Positions 26,997 to 36,730 are shown, numbered from the stretch's first letter. The stretch: 64,000 nt of DNA from Rhizobium sp. L51/94 (GCF_019355555.1 NZ_CP072141.1:597501-661500), one strand, 5' to 3'. Program-made: numbers and translations. Notes: generated by a model not told the origin, from the sequence alone.

Positions 26997-27957
26997 GCCA
27001 GTTCCAAGCCGATTGAATGATCTGCGACAGGTCGTATTGCGGTGTCCAGCCGAGAACGGCTTTGGCATGATCGTTGTTTGCGACGAGCGTCGTAGAATCA
27101 CCCTCGCGGCGGCCTGCATACTCTACCGGGAACGGCTTGCCGGTGACGTCCTCGATGGCCGACAGCAGTTCCTTGACCGTCGTTCCCGTTCCCGTACCAA
27201 GGTTGAGCGCCACGGAATCACCGCCATCGAGCAGGTACTGGACCGCTCGGACATGGGCATCGGCGAGATCGAGCACGTGGATATAGTCGCGCACGCAGGT
27301 GCCGTCGCGCGTCTCGTAATCGCTGCCGAACACCTTGAAGCCGGCCCGGCGACCGAGCGCCGCATCGATTGCCAGCGGAATTGCGTGAGTTTCCGGTTTG
27401 TGCCATTCGCCGACGCGGCCCTCGAAATCGGCACCGGCGGCATTGAAATAGCGCAGGATCACCGAGCGGAAGCCGGTATAGCGGTCATAGTCGGCGAGCG
27501 CCTGTTCGACGATGTATTTGGTCTGGCCGTAGGGATTGATCGGCACCTGCCGATGGGTCTCGTCGAGCGGCACGCTCTGCGGCAGGCCGTAGGTGGCGCA
27601 GGTTGAAGAGAAAACGAAAGCTTTTATGCCTGCCGCTTGCGCCGCAGAGAGAAGAGTGAGAGTGCCCACCACGTTGTTTTCATAAAACGCGACAGGATCC
27701 TTCACGGATTCGCCCACTTCGATCAGCGCTGCAAAATGCAGGATGGCTGCCGGCTTGTGCCGGGCGATCACCTCGTCGAGGCGGGCGCGGTCACGAATAT
27801 CGCCTTCCTCGACCGGCCCCCATCTGACGAACTCGCGATGACCATTCGAGAAATTATCGTAGACGACGGGCACGAAACCCTTGTTTGCGAGATCGAGGCA
27901 AGTGTGCGAGCCGATATAGCCGGCACCCCCCACAACGAGAATTGTTTCCCCGGCCAT
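26974..27957 (-). CDS. galE: UDP-glucose 4-epimerase
   Basis: A 327-residue NAD-dependent epimerase that interconverts UDP-glucose and UDP-galactose, supplying galactose for exopolysaccharide and LPS. The Rossmann motif GGAGYIG is at residues 10-16, Ser118/Thr119 and Tyr143-x3-Lys147 (YGQTK) form the active site, and NLGTGTG and the EYAGRREGD segment complete the fold. AGGAG precedes the ATG by 8 nt. It closely resembles ExoB of rhizobia, the epimerase for succinoglycan. No other exo genes are near. Confidence 0.95.
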   Translation of the reverse strand: MAGETILVVGGAGYIGSHTCLDLANKGFVPVVYDNFSNGHREFVRWGPVEEGDIRDRARLDEVIARHKPAAILHFAALIEVGESVKDPVAFYENNVVGTLTLLSAAQAAGIKAFVFSSTCATYGLPQSVPLDETHRQVPINPYGQTKYIVEQALADYDRYTGFRSVILRYFNAAGADFEGRVGEWHKPETHAIPLAIDAALGRRAGFKVFGSDYETRDGTCVRDYIHVLDLADAHVRAVQYLLDGGDSVALNLGTGTGTTVKELLSAIEDVTGKPFPVEYAGRREGDSTTLVANNDHAKAVLGWTPQYDLSQIIQSAWNWHAKSNHH

Positions 27958-28295
27958 GCAACGCTCTCCTCTATCTAAGCTGCGAAAGACTTAGACGAGT
28001 TGGGAGACAAGAAAAAGGCATCGGTGGTCGAAAATCAAAGTCTGACCGTCGCGCATCGCTGCGTGACGGATATGGGAGGAAAACCGATCTTACTTGTGCC
28101 CATCCCACTGCGATATGAGCGAAAGCGGCTCGACGCTCTTTCCGAGGAGCGCTATCCGAGCCGATTGCATGCAGAAGCGATAGACCTGCCAGTCCAGCCG
28201 GACACAGCAAAGCTGCCCATGCCGGCGACATGACCTCTCTCGATTTGAAAATACCGCGTGCTGACAAGGCGATGCTTTTAGGCCCGGCGGGATGC
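27958..28295. other. Intergenic region upstream of galE
   Basis: A 338-nt gap between two minus-strand genes. It must contain the galE promoter, but no clear -35/-10 pair stands out. Short open frames on both strands here lack ribosome binding sites and recognisable content. I see no RNA gene or repeat. Confidence 0.35.
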
Positions 28296-28583
28296 CTACT
28301 TGTTGCGCATCAGCCAAATCTTACCAGCCATGGTGATTTCATGGCAGTCCAGTTCGGGCGATTCTTCCTGGTTGCAGCGCTCGATGAGACCCATTTCGCG
28401 CAGTTCTTCCAGGGTGGTATTGGTGAGGAATTTAACCTTCTGCGGCCGCTCCTTGAAGCGGTCGGTCTTGGCATAGGTCACGACGGCGTTCAGGTGAGTC
28501 CACTTCTTCGGTGGCAGCGGAAAAAGCTTCCCGTCCTTGGCAAGCTTCAACCCTCTGATCTGAGTCGGTGTGAGCGTAATCAT
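28296..28583 (-). CDS. Conserved-type hypothetical protein, 95 residues
   Basis: The product begins MITLTPTQIRGLKLAKDGKLFPL and is basic in its middle part (KTDRFKERPQKVKFLTN). It then has a helix TLEELREMGLIERC and an end EITMAGKIWLMRNK. The fold looks like a winged helix, with a strand-rich wing after the LREMGLIE helix, but I cannot name a family. AAGGAC lies 6 nt before the ATG, and coding bias is good. No signal peptide or membrane span. Its neighbours give no functional hint. Confidence 0.7.
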   Translation of the reverse strand: MITLTPTQIRGLKLAKDGKLFPLPPKKWTHLNAVVTYAKTDRFKERPQKVKFLTNTTLEELREMGLIERCNQEESPELDCHEITMAGKIWLMRNK

Positions 28584-28625
28584 CGTGTGTCCTTGGATGC
28601 TAAAAGTTGTGCCTGACGGCCAAAA

Positions 28626-28652
28626 AGAGGGCTTGATCGACCCTCTTGTTTT
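28626..28652 (-). terminator. Rho-independent terminator, usable on both strands
   Basis: AGAGGG and CCCTCT arms enclose a 9-nt loop. On the minus strand the stem runs into TTTTTGG, and on the plus strand into TGTTTTTC. The minus-strand version would end transcription from the 28816-29052 gene before the 95-residue gene. Confidence 0.6.
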
Positions 28653-28815
28653 TCTCTTGAAGCTCTCCCTAGCAGATCAATCGGCAAAAAGATAAGGATC
28701 TGTGCACGCCGACAGCGTTTCAGCGCGATCAAGGCTAACGCGACCCCGCAAAATGCGGGAAATGACGTAACTGTGACGCTTGTTGCGCGTGTCCTTGGGA
28801 GGAGCCAATGCCCGG

Positions 28816-29052
28816 CTATGCCACCGGCAATGGTTCACCCCATGTCAAAGTCCACAATGGCTCGCCGGCCGGCATATGCGTATAGGTAAAGCGCTCGGTC
28901 ACATTAGTGCCAATCACATCGACGATCCATTCCGTCGGTGAGCGGCGACAAAGCGACTTCTGTTTTAACCAGGAACTGAATTGCTGTTTGCTCCCGCAGG
29001 CAGTTTCCGTTTGTCCGTTCGGCAGCTCAAAAGCCCAGTGTATCATCGCCAT
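28816..29052 (-). CDS. Hypothetical protein, 78 residues
   Basis: The frame encodes MAMIHWAFELPNGQTETACG at the start, a Lys/Ser/Arg-rich middle and a Trp-rich end (GEPLWTLTWGEPLPVA). The alternation of polar and aromatic residues looks like a small beta-rich domain, and a terminator follows at 28626-28652. There is no good Shine-Dalgarno site before either ATG (29052 or 29046), so the start and even the gene are uncertain. No family is recognised. Confidence 0.4.
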   Translation of the reverse strand: MAMIHWAFELPNGQTETACGSKQQFSSWLKQKSLCRRSPTEWIVDVIGTNVTERFTYTHMPAGEPLWTLTWGEPLPVA

Positions 29053-29183
29053 GCTCTAACTTTAAAAAAGTCGGATAGCAGGCAATACTTACGGCTGCCT
29101 GAAGGCAGACCGTCCAATAGCACAGACTTTTCGATTGGATTCCTGCAGTGCGCCAAGCGAAACCGGCAGGCCAGGCACAGAAA

Positions 29184-29211
29184 ACGCGGCAACCCTTGGA
29201 GGCTGCCGCGT
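29184..29211 (-). terminator. Rho-independent terminator after bfr
   Basis: ACGCGGCA (29184-29191) pairs with TGCCGCGT (29204-29211), and the loop can pair further. On the minus strand it is followed by TTTTCTGT. It begins 9 nt after the bfr stop and ends the bfd-bfr transcript. Confidence 0.75.
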
Positions 29212-29219
29212 CTATGACA

Positions 29220-29705
29220 CTACTCGGCTGCGTCGGCCGAATCGGCATTGAGCTGCCCGTATTTCTCGGCGCCGATCTTGGCGAAAAGTTCGAGTTGGGT
29301 TTCGAGGAAATCGATATGACCCTCCTCATCGGCAAGCAGCGTTTCGAAAAGCTTCATCGAAACATAGTCGCCGGCATCATGACAGATATCGCGCGAAATC
29401 TTGTAGGCGGCACGCGCGTCGTATTCGCCAGCGAGATCTGCCTCCAGCACTTCCTTGACGGTCTGGCCGATACGCAAGGGTGCGAGCGTCTGCAGGTTGG
29501 GATGGCCTTCGAGGAAAATGATGCGGGCGACGAGCTTGTCGGCATGCTGCATCTCTTCGATCGATTCGGCGCGCTCTTTCTTGGCAAGCTTGGTGTAGCC
29601 CCAGTCTTCGAGCAGCCGATAATGCACCCAGTACTGGTTTACGGCACCGAGCTCGAGGAACAATGCCTCGTTAAGCCGCTCGATGACTCTTATGTCGCCT
29701 TTCAA
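29220..29705 (-). CDS. bfr: Bacterioferritin
   Basis: Bfr stores iron as a haem-containing 24-mer with ferroxidase activity. Using a TTG start at 29705 gives 161 residues, the normal length, beginning (M)[14 protein letters not shown]. The ferroxidase ligands Glu18, Glu51, His54, Glu94, Glu127 and His130 and the haem Met52 are all present at the standard positions, which supports this start. AAGGAG lies 8 nt upstream of the TTG. The frame is open further upstream, but those residues are not Bfr-like. The start lies 35 nt inside the end of bfd, so the two genes are translationally linked. Confidence 0.95.
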   Translation of the reverse strand: MKGDIRVIERLNEALFLELGAVNQYWVHYRLLEDWGYTKLAKKERAESIEEMQHADKLVARIIFLEGHPNLQTLAPLRIGQTVKEVLEADLAGEYDARAAYKISRDICHDAGDYVSMKLFETLLADEEGHIDFLETQLELFAKIGAEKYGQLNADSADAAE

Positions 29706-29982
29706 TGTCCGCTCTCCTTTGGTCTTCGTGGAACTTTTTGAGACGGGACATGAAATCAACTATTTCGACATCCGTCGAGTGGCGACGGGCGTGATAGTCT
29801 TCGGTTGTCTGTATGATCAGGTCGACCACGCCGGGAAAACAGCCGCAGCAGCGTCCGCGCTTCGACATCGCATGATAGACCTTCGACGGCACGATCAGCT
29901 GCCAACAGTCTTCGTCGAGCAGCTCGTTGATGACTGCCCGGATATCGTGATCGGTGATGTAGTTACAGCTGCAGACCAGCAT
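29671..29982 (-). CDS. bfd: Bacterioferritin-associated ferredoxin
   Basis: Bfd is a [2Fe-2S] protein that reduces the Fe(III) core of bacterioferritin to release iron. Cys4 and Cys6 (LVCSCNYIT) and Cys45 and Cys48 (GRCCGCFPG) have the family spacing. The 103 residues exceed the usual 60-95 because of a charged C-terminal tail ([15 protein letters not shown]). It overlaps bfr by 35 nt and is transcribed first. A possible iron-responsive (Irr) element lies 64-79 nt upstream of its start. Confidence 0.92.
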   Translation of the reverse strand: MLVCSCNYITDHDIRAVINELLDEDCWQLIVPSKVYHAMSKRGRCCGCFPGVVDLIIQTTEDYHARRHSTDVEIVDFMSRLKKFHEDQRRADIERRHKSHRAA

Positions 29983-30045
29983 GGTTCTTCAGTCCGTCAA
30001 ACATGACACTTGCTATCCTGTTTTTGATAAAGAAGAGACTGGATG

Positions 30046-30061
30046 TCAAGAAAGATTCTGA
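30046..30061. promoter_or_regulatory. Possible Irr/ICE-like iron control element upstream of bfd-bfr
   Basis: The 16-nt sequence contains a perfect AGAA-N3-TTCT dyad (30049-30059) flanked by TC and GA. The iron control element bound by Irr in rhizobia has the core TTAGAA-N3-TTCTAA. A TTGACA hexamer (minus strand, 30049-30044) overlaps it and could be a -35 element, although a good -10 is not evident. Bacterioferritin is a known Irr-regulated function in rhizobia, so the position makes sense. Motif match only. Confidence 0.4.
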
Positions 30062-30118
30062 TACCGGCTTCCACAAGGTGTCGTGAATGTGTCACATCGC
30101 CGTGAATGGCGAGTGTTT

Positions 30119-33100
30119 TCAATGGAAATTCCGACCCCTAGGCATGACACTGGCAGTCCCGGAGACATCCGCAAGATCTGGGACATCCCTTTTCACCGCC
30201 TTTTCCCGCGCTAGGCGCTCGAGTTGCAGGGCCAGTTTCTTCTGCCGATGGTCGGCTGTCGGACGCAGCGCCTCGTCCGCTCTCTCGCTCGCGCCGAAAC
30301 GCCGTGCTTCACGCTGCAGGATACCGAGTGCAGGGGTCAGGTCCTCGAGGTGATCGGCAACCACGTGAATGACGCCATTGGCACTCTGCAGCCGCCCATG
30401 GATCTTCACCAGCCGCGCGCCCATCGCAATCGATCGGTATTTTTCGAAGATTTTCGGCCAGACAATAGCGTTGGAAACGCCTGTCTCGTCCTCGAGCGTC
30501 ATGAAAACGACCCCCTTTGCAGACCCCGGCCTCTGGCGCACCAGCACCAGCCCGGCAATGATCAGCTTGCGGCCGGATGGAACGGTGAGCAGATCGACGT
30601 TGCGAACAATGCCCATCGCGGTGAACTCGGTCCGCAGGAATGCTACGGGATGGGCCTTCAGCGATAGCGACAGGGCACGATAATCCTCGATCACCTCTTC
30701 GCCTGGTAGCATGGCCGGGAGAGTGACCTCGGGCTCGACCTGCAGATCGGCCGCCCTGTCGGCAAGATCGAATAGCGGCAGGTTCTCCGCCGCATTTTTC
30801 GCATCCAGCGCCCGCACCGCCCAGAGAGCCTCCCGCCTGTTGAGACCGATCGACCGGAAGCCATCGGCATCGGCCAGCTTCTCGATATCGCTTCTCGTCA
30901 GCCCGGACCGCAGCCAGAGATCGCGCACGGAAACATATCCGGCGCCGCGCCGCGCCACGAGGAGGTTCCGCATGTCGTCCTCCGATACTCCACGCACCTG
31001 TCGAAAGCCCAGCCGGACGGCCTTCTGCGTCCGGATCACCCCCTGCATCGATGCATGCCGGGGGTCGATGGCGTTGGGAGAAGGTGCATCTTCTAGGATC
31101 GAATCCCATTCCGACAAATTGATATCGACCGGGCGAATGTCGACGCCGTGCTCGCGAGCATCGCGAACCAGCTGCGCCGGCGCGTAAAAACCCATCGGTT
31201 GCGAATTCAGCAGCGCCGCACAGAAGACGTCCGGATAATAGGTCTTGAACCAGCAGGATGCATAGACCAGCAAGGCGAAGGAGGCGGCATGGCTTTCCGG
31301 AAAACCGTATTCGGCAAAGCCTTCGATCTGGCTGAAGCAGCGCTCGGCAAACTCCTGCGAATAGTTGTTGGCAAGCATGCCCGCGATCATGTCGTCCCTG
31401 AATTCATTGACCTTTCCGGATCGCTTGAAAGTGGCCATCGAGCGTCGCAGCCGATCGGCCTTGGCGGGAGGGAAGCCCGCAGCAGTGATGGCGATCTGCA
31501 TCGCCTGCTCCTGGAACAACGGCACGCCGAGGGTGCGCTTCAGCACCGCCTCCAGCGCCGGGCTCGGATACTCGATCTCCCGGCCACAGCGCTTGTCTTC
31601 CCGGCGCTTCAGGTAGGGATGCACCATGTCGCCCTGGATGGGTCCCGGCCTGACGATCGCCACCTCGATCACCAGATCGTAGAACACCCGTGGCCTCAGG
31701 CGCGGCAGCATGCTCATCTGCGCCCGGCTTTCGATCTGGAAAACGCCGATCGTATCCGCCCGGCAGATCATATCGTAGACGGGCTCGCCGTCCTGGTGAT
31801 CGTCGTTACCGAGATCGGCGAGCGTCTTCTTCACCTCGTAGTGCAGCGCCAGCATGTCGAACGCCTTGGCAAGGCAGGTCAGCATGCCAAGCGCCAGGAT
31901 ATCGACCTTCAGGATGTCGAGGACATCGAGATCGGTCTTGTCCCATTCGATCATGTAGCGATCGGGCATGGCGGTGTTCATGATCGGCACGATCTCATCG
32001 AGCCGGTCGCGGGTGATGACGAAACCGCCGACATGCTGCGTGAGATGGCGAGGAAATCCCATCAACTCGGAGGCATAGGACAGCACCCGCTGCGTCGTTC
32101 GATCCGAAAGATCGAGTTTTGCGGCCCTCGCCTCGCGCTCCGACAGGTCGTCGGACGACCAGCCCCAGACGGTGCTCGCCAGCGCCGACTGCACGTCCTC
32201 GGAAAGCCCGAATGCCTTGGCGACCTCGCGGCCGGCTGAGCGGGCGCGATAGCTGGTCACCGCCGCCGTCAGGCCGGCATGGGCGATGCCGTAGGTCCTG
32301 TAGATATACTGGATGACTTCCTCGCGACGGGCATGCTCGAAGTCGACATCGATATCCGGTGGTTCGTCACGGTCCATGGAGATGAAGCGCTCGAACAGCA
32401 GCGTGCTCCTCTCCGGATTGACCTCGGTAATCTCGAGGCAGTAGCAGAGCGTCGAATTGGCCGCCGAGCCGCGCCCCTGGCAGAGGATATTCAGTTCGTA
32501 ACGGGCGTGCTGGATGATTTTGTGGACTGTGAGGAAATAGGATTCGTAGCCCTTCTGCCGGATGAGATCGAGCTCATAGGCGATCTGCGTGGAGATTTTC
32601 TCCGGCACGCCCCCGGGATAACGGCGCGATGCGCCAAGCCATGTCAGACGCTCCAGGGTTTGCGCCGCCGTTTCGCCCGGTGCACTTTCATCCGGATAAT
32701 TATGCTTCAGTTCGTCCAGCGAAAACTGCAGGCGGGCAAAAAAGGCCTGCGTATTCTCGACCGCCTTGGGATAGGCCTCGAAAAGCCGCGCCATTTCACG
32801 CGGTTGCTTGAGGTGGCGCTCTGCGTTGGGCGCCAAAAGAAATCCGGCATCGGCAATCGTCACGTGCTCGCGGATCGCCGTGACGATATCGGCAAGCGGG
32901 CGCCTCTGAGCGCCATGATAGAGAGGCTGGTTGGTGGCAATCAACGGCAACCGCGTCTTCGCAGCCAGCATTGCAAAGGCTTCGAAGACGAAGCGGTCTC
33001 GGCCGTCATAGGATGGCGAAAGGGCCAGATGCAGCTGCCGGGAAAAGCGACCGCGCAACCGATCGAGACAGGTCGTCAGCGCTTCCCAGCCGGGAGCATC

Positions 33101-33511
33101 GGAAATGAGGGCCGGGTCGGGGACAACGGCCAGCATCATGGCGTCCCCCCAGGCACATAGATCCTCTTCATGCAGGATACAGCCGCCCTTTTCCGTTCTG
33201 AGGTTGCCCGTACTGAGCAGCCGGCAAAGATGGCCCCATCCGGCCCTGTTCTCCGGGTACGCCAGAACATCCGGCGTTCCGTCGGCAAACACCAGCCGCG
33301 CACCGGGCTGGAACCGATAGCCGTTCTGCCGGGCGATCGCGTGGGCGCGCACCACCCCCGAAACGCTGTTGCGATCGGCAATGCCGAGGCCGGTCAGGCC
33401 ACAGGAGCCGGCCGCCACGACCATTTCCTCCGGACTTGAGGCGCCTTCGAGGAACGAGAAGTTCGTTCTCGCCCCGATCTCGAAGAACATGGGCGCAGGG
33501 CGCGGGCTCAT
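30119..33511 (-). CDS. dnaE2: Error-prone DNA polymerase DnaE2 (ImuC)
   Basis: DnaE2 is the C-family polymerase of the SOS mutasome that performs translesion synthesis with ImuA and ImuB. The 1,130-residue length fits (about 1,080-1,100). The N-terminal PHP domain begins [19 protein letters not shown], and the palm has the catalytic aspartates in [23 protein letters not shown] and an OB-fold near the C-terminus ([22 protein letters not shown]) are present. The ATG at 33511 overlaps the imuB stop by 4 nt (ATGA), which fixes the start over an upstream open frame. It is the last gene of the LexA-controlled imuA-imuB-dnaE2 cassette. Confidence 0.96.
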   Translation of the reverse strand: MSPRPAPMFFEIGARTNFSFLEGASSPEEMVVAAGSCGLTGLGIADRNSVSGVVRAHAIARQNGYRFQPGARLVFADGTPDVLAYPENRAGWGHLCRLLSTGNLRTEKGGCILHEEDLCAWGDAMMLAVVPDPALISDAPGWEALTTCLDRLRGRFSRQLHLALSPSYDGRDRFVFEAFAMLAAKTRLPLIATNQPLYHGAQRRPLADIVTAIREHVTIADAGFLLAPNAERHLKQPREMARLFEAYPKAVENTQAFFARLQFSLDELKHNYPDESAPGETAAQTLERLTWLGASRRYPGGVPEKISTQIAYELDLIRQKGYESYFLTVHKIIQHARYELNILCQGRGSAANSTLCYCLEITEVNPERSTLLFERFISMDRDEPPDIDVDFEHARREEVIQYIYRTYGIAHAGLTAAVTSYRARSAGREVAKAFGLSEDVQSALASTVWGWSSDDLSEREARAAKLDLSDRTTQRVLSYASELMGFPRHLTQHVGGFVITRDRLDEIVPIMNTAMPDRYMIEWDKTDLDVLDILKVDILALGMLTCLAKAFDMLALHYEVKKTLADLGNDDHQDGEPVYDMICRADTIGVFQIESRAQMSMLPRLRPRVFYDLVIEVAIVRPGPIQGDMVHPYLKRREDKRCGREIEYPSPALEAVLKRTLGVPLFQEQAMQIAITAAGFPPAKADRLRRSMATFKRSGKVNEFRDDMIAGMLANNYSQEFAERCFSQIEGFAEYGFPESHAASFALLVYASCWFKTYYPDVFCAALLNSQPMGFYAPAQLVRDAREHGVDIRPVDINLSEWDSILEDAPSPNAIDPRHASMQGVIRTQKAVRLGFRQVRGVSEDDMRNLLVARRGAGYVSVRDLWLRSGLTRSDIEKLADADGFRSIGLNRREALWAVRALDAKNAAENLPLFDLADRAADLQVEPEVTLPAMLPGEEVIEDYRALSLSLKAHPVAFLRTEFTAMGIVRNVDLLTVPSGRKLIIAGLVLVRQRPGSAKGVVFMTLEDETGVSNAIVWPKIFEKYRSIAMGARLVKIHGRLQSANGVIHVVADHLEDLTPALGILQREARRFGASERADEALRPTADHRQKKLALQLERLAREKAVKRDVPDLADVSGTASVMPRGRNFH

Positions 33512-35118
33512 GCGAAAACCCCGTGCATCAGCCAGCGGGGCGGCGCGCCATGCCCATAGAGCCCCTCGCGAAACATCCAGAAGCGGTGGCCGCTCTGTAC
33601 TTCCAGCCTGAAATAGTCGCGGGGCGGGGCCGCTTCGCCATCGATCCACCATTCGCGCGCCAGCCGCTCAGGCCCCTCGGCGCGCAGCACCTCGTGCATC
33701 GTGCGCCGCCAGCGAAATCTCTGTGGCGGACCTTCCGGCACCTCGGCCATGAACGTCTCGACCGGCTCCGGCGTCCGGAACAGCCGCAGCGGTCGCTCGG
33801 ACCGGCCGGCCCCGACCGTCGTGCCGGTGGTCTGCCGCAGCTTGTCGGACAGCACGTCCGCTGCGGGCACGAACAGGGCCGCCCGCTCCGGCACGTGACT
33901 TTCCGCCAGTTCCAGTGCCTGCAGACAGGCCCGCCCGAGCCGCGCTGCGACCTGATCGACAAAGGCGGAAAGCGACTGCTCCGATGGTCCATCGGCAGTA
34001 AAATCCGCCTGAAGCGCATCGAAAACTTCGTGCTGCAGCACGTTCAGCCGGACAATCTCGTAACCGAAACCGGCATCGAGATCATCATGCACGGCCTTGA
34101 TGCGCTCGGAAAACAGCGCGGCAATGCGTTTCGGCTCGCGCAACGGCTTCGACGCACCGGCCGAAATCCGGAACACGGCACCGTCGACCCTGAACAGCAG
34201 CAGTTCGAACATCCGGCCGCCGATACCACGGGCTTCCAGCCCCGGCTTCAGGGCAGCCCCGAGCTGGCCCGCCAGCAGCAGGATATCCTCCTCGGCCTGA
34301 ACCGGCTCGATGAGGCGCCGTTCGGCAGAAAGGCTAGCCACCGGACGTCGCGGCGAAATCGGCTCCTCGTCAAGGCCCAACGCCTGATCAAGGCGCAAAA
34401 GCAGATGCGCGCCGAACCGTCGTGCCAATGGCGCCCGGGCGGCAGAGATGATATCGCCGACCTGCTTCAAGCCGAGCTTCTGCAGGGCGGCGACGGTCGG
34501 TCCGTCGAGCCTGAGCGACGCCACGGGCAATGGCGCCAGCACAGTCTCCATCTCATCCGCTTCGACAATGCCGCTGCGGCCAAAGCGGGCGACGGCCCAG
34601 GAGAGGCCCGGCGAAGATGAAATGGCGCCCCGCACCTCCAGACCGAGATGAAACAGCCGGTGCAGCACATCCTTCAGCAGTGCCCGCTCACCCCCGAAAA
34701 GATGGGCGCAGCCGGTAATATCGAGGAACAGGCCGTCACGACCATCCAGCGAGACCAGCGGTGTATAGCGGTCGCACCAGTCTGCCATCGCCTCCAGCAG
34801 TCGCCGGTCGGCCGCATCATCGTCCTCGACCACATCGAGGTCGGGACAGATGGCCCGTGCTTCGGCGACGCCCTGGCCAGCCTTCAGACCGATGCCCTCG
34901 GCCGCTGCTTCCAGGGCTGTCAGCCGCATGGCATTTTTCACCCGTCCGGCGCAAACCAGCGGCGGCGTCTCAGGACGCCCGGTGGTACGCCACGACAGAC
35001 CCCAGCGCTTGCGCGCGATCCGATCTGTCGACAGCCGGGGAAACGTGAGGGCCAGAATGCGCTGCTGGCCGTTCGACAGCGGCAGGCTGCCGGTTGACAG
35101 GGAAAAATTGGCGGTCAT
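33508..35118 (-). CDS. imuB: ImuB, Y-family polymerase-like mutasome subunit
   Basis: ImuB is a catalytically inactive Y-family relative that links ImuA, DnaE2 and the beta clamp. From the ATG at 35118 it has 536 residues. The conserved part starts [24 protein letters not shown], continues [31 protein letters not shown], and has helix-hairpin-helix DNA-binding sequence ([15 protein letters not shown]). Where active Y-family enzymes have the catalytic Asp-Glu pair this segment reads [14 protein letters not shown], as in other ImuB. The start lies 149 nt inside the end of the imuA frame, an unusually long overlap. No strong ribosome site precedes it, so translational coupling to imuA is likely. 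Confidence 0.92.
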   Translation of the reverse strand: MTANFSLSTGSLPLSNGQQRILALTFPRLSTDRIARKRWGLSWRTTGRPETPPLVCAGRVKNAMRLTALEAAAEGIGLKAGQGVAEARAICPDLDVVEDDDAADRRLLEAMADWCDRYTPLVSLDGRDGLFLDITGCAHLFGGERALLKDVLHRLFHLGLEVRGAISSSPGLSWAVARFGRSGIVEADEMETVLAPLPVASLRLDGPTVAALQKLGLKQVGDIISAARAPLARRFGAHLLLRLDQALGLDEEPISPRRPVASLSAERRLIEPVQAEEDILLLAGQLGAALKPGLEARGIGGRMFELLLFRVDGAVFRISAGASKPLREPKRIAALFSERIKAVHDDLDAGFGYEIVRLNVLQHEVFDALQADFTADGPSEQSLSAFVDQVAARLGRACLQALELAESHVPERAALFVPAADVLSDKLRQTTGTTVGAGRSERPLRLFRTPEPVETFMAEVPEGPPQRFRWRRTMHEVLRAEGPERLAREWWIDGEAAPPRDYFRLEVQSGHRFWMFREGLYGHGAPPRWLMHGVFA

Positions 35119-35914
35119 GGGCATTCCATTCGAGGACAAATGACAGGGGAGCCGGGTTGCGGCTCTTTTCCAGGGTGAGACGGAAGGACGGGTTTCCGAT
35201 GCTGCCGCCCAGCATCGATCCGTCCGGCAAAGGCCGCGCCGAGGCCGGCGCGGGTTCGATATGAAGGCGCAGAAGGGCGCTGCTTGCCTCTTCCTGCCCG
35301 GCTTGCCTGAGGACAAACAACGGTCGCCCGGCAGCCTTGGCCCGCAGGCTCAGCCGGCGACTTTCCGTCAGGCCGAAATGGGCGGGATTGCCGCGCACCT
35401 CGAGCACCACGAGGGTAAAGACGGCACTGGCAAGCGCCTCCTCCGCCAGCCACAGCGCCTCTTCGAGTTTTCGCGGCGCCGCGTGCAGGAAGCCGCGTGG
35501 CATGACGCCGAAATCCTGTAGGCCCAAGGCATAGGGCAGGCCTGCTTCCAGCATTACCATCGTCTCGCCGATCCAGAGGACCGGCGAGACGCCGGCATGG
35601 TTGTCGCGCGCCCTGAGCCTTGCTGCCAGCGCCAGCACGAAGCCGGTCGCAGCCCCTGCATCGCGCAAGCTGGAGGAGCGTATTTCGGTAAGCGCATCGA
35701 GGGGAAAGCCCCCCTTGAGCGCCACATCGAGATCCGCAACACCGCTCGAGAGCAGCGCCTTTCCCCCGGAAGGGACCCGGCCCGAGACAGCACTTTCGTT
35801 GCCCAGGCGATCGTGCTCGGCCGCCGAAAGGGCTGGCACGGACTTGCCTTCCAGACGGGCGATGGTTTCGCGCAGGGCAAAAAGCGTCTCCCGCGCCACG
35901 GCATTGCTAGCCAT
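34970..35914 (-). CDS. imuA: ImuA, RecA-like mutasome subunit
   Basis: ImuA is a RecA/SulA-related factor needed for SOS mutagenesis. The first ~265 residues look typical: ETIARLEGKS, SSGVADLDVALKGGFPLDALTEI, SPVLWIGETMVMLEAGLPYALGL and FTLVVLEVRGNPAHFGLTESRRL. After SFVLEWNAH the frame runs on for about 50 residues through the beginning of imuB in another frame, giving a Pro/Arg/Ala-rich tail that is probably not conserved. The total is 314 residues. AGGAG lies 9 nt upstream of the ATG and a LexA box is 24 nt upstream. The tail may come from loss of an ancestral stop or from a sequencing indel. Confidence 0.9.
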   Translation of the reverse strand: MASNAVARETLFALRETIARLEGKSVPALSAAEHDRLGNESAVSGRVPSGGKALLSSGVADLDVALKGGFPLDALTEIRSSSLRDAGAATGFVLALAARLRARDNHAGVSPVLWIGETMVMLEAGLPYALGLQDFGVMPRGFLHAAPRKLEEALWLAEEALASAVFTLVVLEVRGNPAHFGLTESRRLSLRAKAAGRPLFVLRQAGQEEASSALLRLHIEPAPASARPLPDGSMLGGSIGNPSFRLTLEKSRNPAPLSFVLEWNAHDRQFFPVNRQPAAVERPAAHSGPHVSPAVDRSDRAQALGSVVAYHRAS

Positions 35915-35937
35915 GGACGTTAGCTCCTGAGTGGATT

Positions 35938-35952
35938 GTTCCTGTTATGTTC
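35938..35952 (+). promoter_or_regulatory. LexA (SOS) box upstream of imuA
   Basis: GTTC at 35938-35941 and GTTC at 35949-35952 are separated by exactly 7 nt. The direct repeat GTTC-N7-GTTC is the LexA operator of alphaproteobacteria. It lies 24-38 nt upstream of the imuA start, overlapping an AT-rich stretch that would be the -10 region on the minus strand (TATAAG). SOS control of imuA-imuB-dnaE2 is well known in related species. Confidence 0.85.
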
Positions 35953-36077
35953 TTATAGATTCCAGAGCGCTAAAGAAGAGTCAACAGGGATTCTCTGTGA
36001 ATTTATTCCTGCCTTGAATTGGCTCTCGAAAAGTTTCCCCAAAGCCTCTATATGGGCCGAAAGAAGGGAATGAGATC

Positions 36078-36515
36078 ATGGCCCGCATTGACCAGAGCGA
36101 CGATTGGCGGGATCGCCACGCGCCGACAATCAGCGCATTCGAATCGCTCGCTGCCGAAGCCTACGGCCATCTGCCGGAGGAATTCCGCGCGCTGACCGGC
36201 AACCTGTCAATCGAGGTCGAGGATTTCCCAGATGACGAGATCTTCGATGACATGGCGCTGGAAACGCCCTTCGACCTGCTCGGCCTGTTCGAAGGCCGCG
36301 GCATTTCCGAGCGCTTTACGGTAGAGACCGGCGAGATGCCCAACCGCATCCGCCTCTATCGCCGGCCTATCATCGATTACTGGGCCGAGAACGACGAGAC
36401 GCTGGGCGATATCATCACCCACGTCCTGATCCACGAAATCGGCCACCATTTCGGCCTCAGCGATGACGATATGGAACGCATCGAGGCCAGCGCCGAGGAA
36501 GCCACGGATCGCTGA
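36078..36515 (+). CDS. Predicted zincin-like metallopeptidase
   Basis: A 145-residue protein with the zinc motif HEIGHHFGLSDD: His119, Glu120 and His123 with Asp129 as a possible third ligand (HExxHxxGxxD). I associate this with the small bacterial zincin family PF06262, whose members have minimal-zincin folds and mostly unknown substrates. Residues 1-110 include SLAAEAYGHLPEEF and LLGLFEG, typical of the family. No signal peptide, so cytoplasmic. A purine-rich AAGAAGGGA lies upstream of the ATG. It is convergent with the DUF1737 gene. Confidence 0.85.
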   Translation: MARIDQSDDWRDRHAPTISAFESLAAEAYGHLPEEFRALTGNLSIEVEDFPDDEIFDDMALETPFDLLGLFEGRGISERFTVETGEMPNRIRLYRRPIIDYWAENDETLGDIITHVLIHEIGHHFGLSDDDMERIEASAEEATDR

Positions 36516-36523
36516 CGCCCGCT

Positions 36524-36730
36524 CTACTGCTCCGAGAGCTTCATCTCTGGATCGTAATCCTTGCCCGGAACATCCTTCACCACGGCCTGGCCGCACTGCA
36601 TGACGCCGGTTGCGGCGTTGAAGGCATAGGTCGGCGAACCCGATAGCACCCAGCCCTTGGAAAGGGCCGCCGATACCTTGTGACAGAAGGCGGAATCGTC
36701 CGGACCGGTGAGGAAGCGATAGAGTTTCAT
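36524..36730 (-). CDS. DUF1737 family protein
   Basis: A 68-residue protein: MKLYRFLTGPDDSAFCHKVSAAL, then KGWVLSGSPTYAFNAATG and VMQCGQAVVKDV. This is the usual DUF1737 layout of a short alpha-beta domain with the GW-L-G-P-Y pattern. Function is unknown. It starts in an ATGA overlap with the upstream CitE-like gene, so the two are translationally coupled. The end is 8 nt from the convergent zincin gene. Confidence 0.85.
   Translation of the reverse strand: MKLYRFLTGPDDSAFCHKVSAALSKGWVLSGSPTYAFNAATGVMQCGQAVVKDVPGKDYDPEMKLSEQ

Noticed and set aside
28000..28233. Short plus-strand frame upstream of galE that might be a small protein.
   Set aside because: It starts with TTG without a Shine-Dalgarno site, has no recognisable features and overlaps equally open frames on the other strand.
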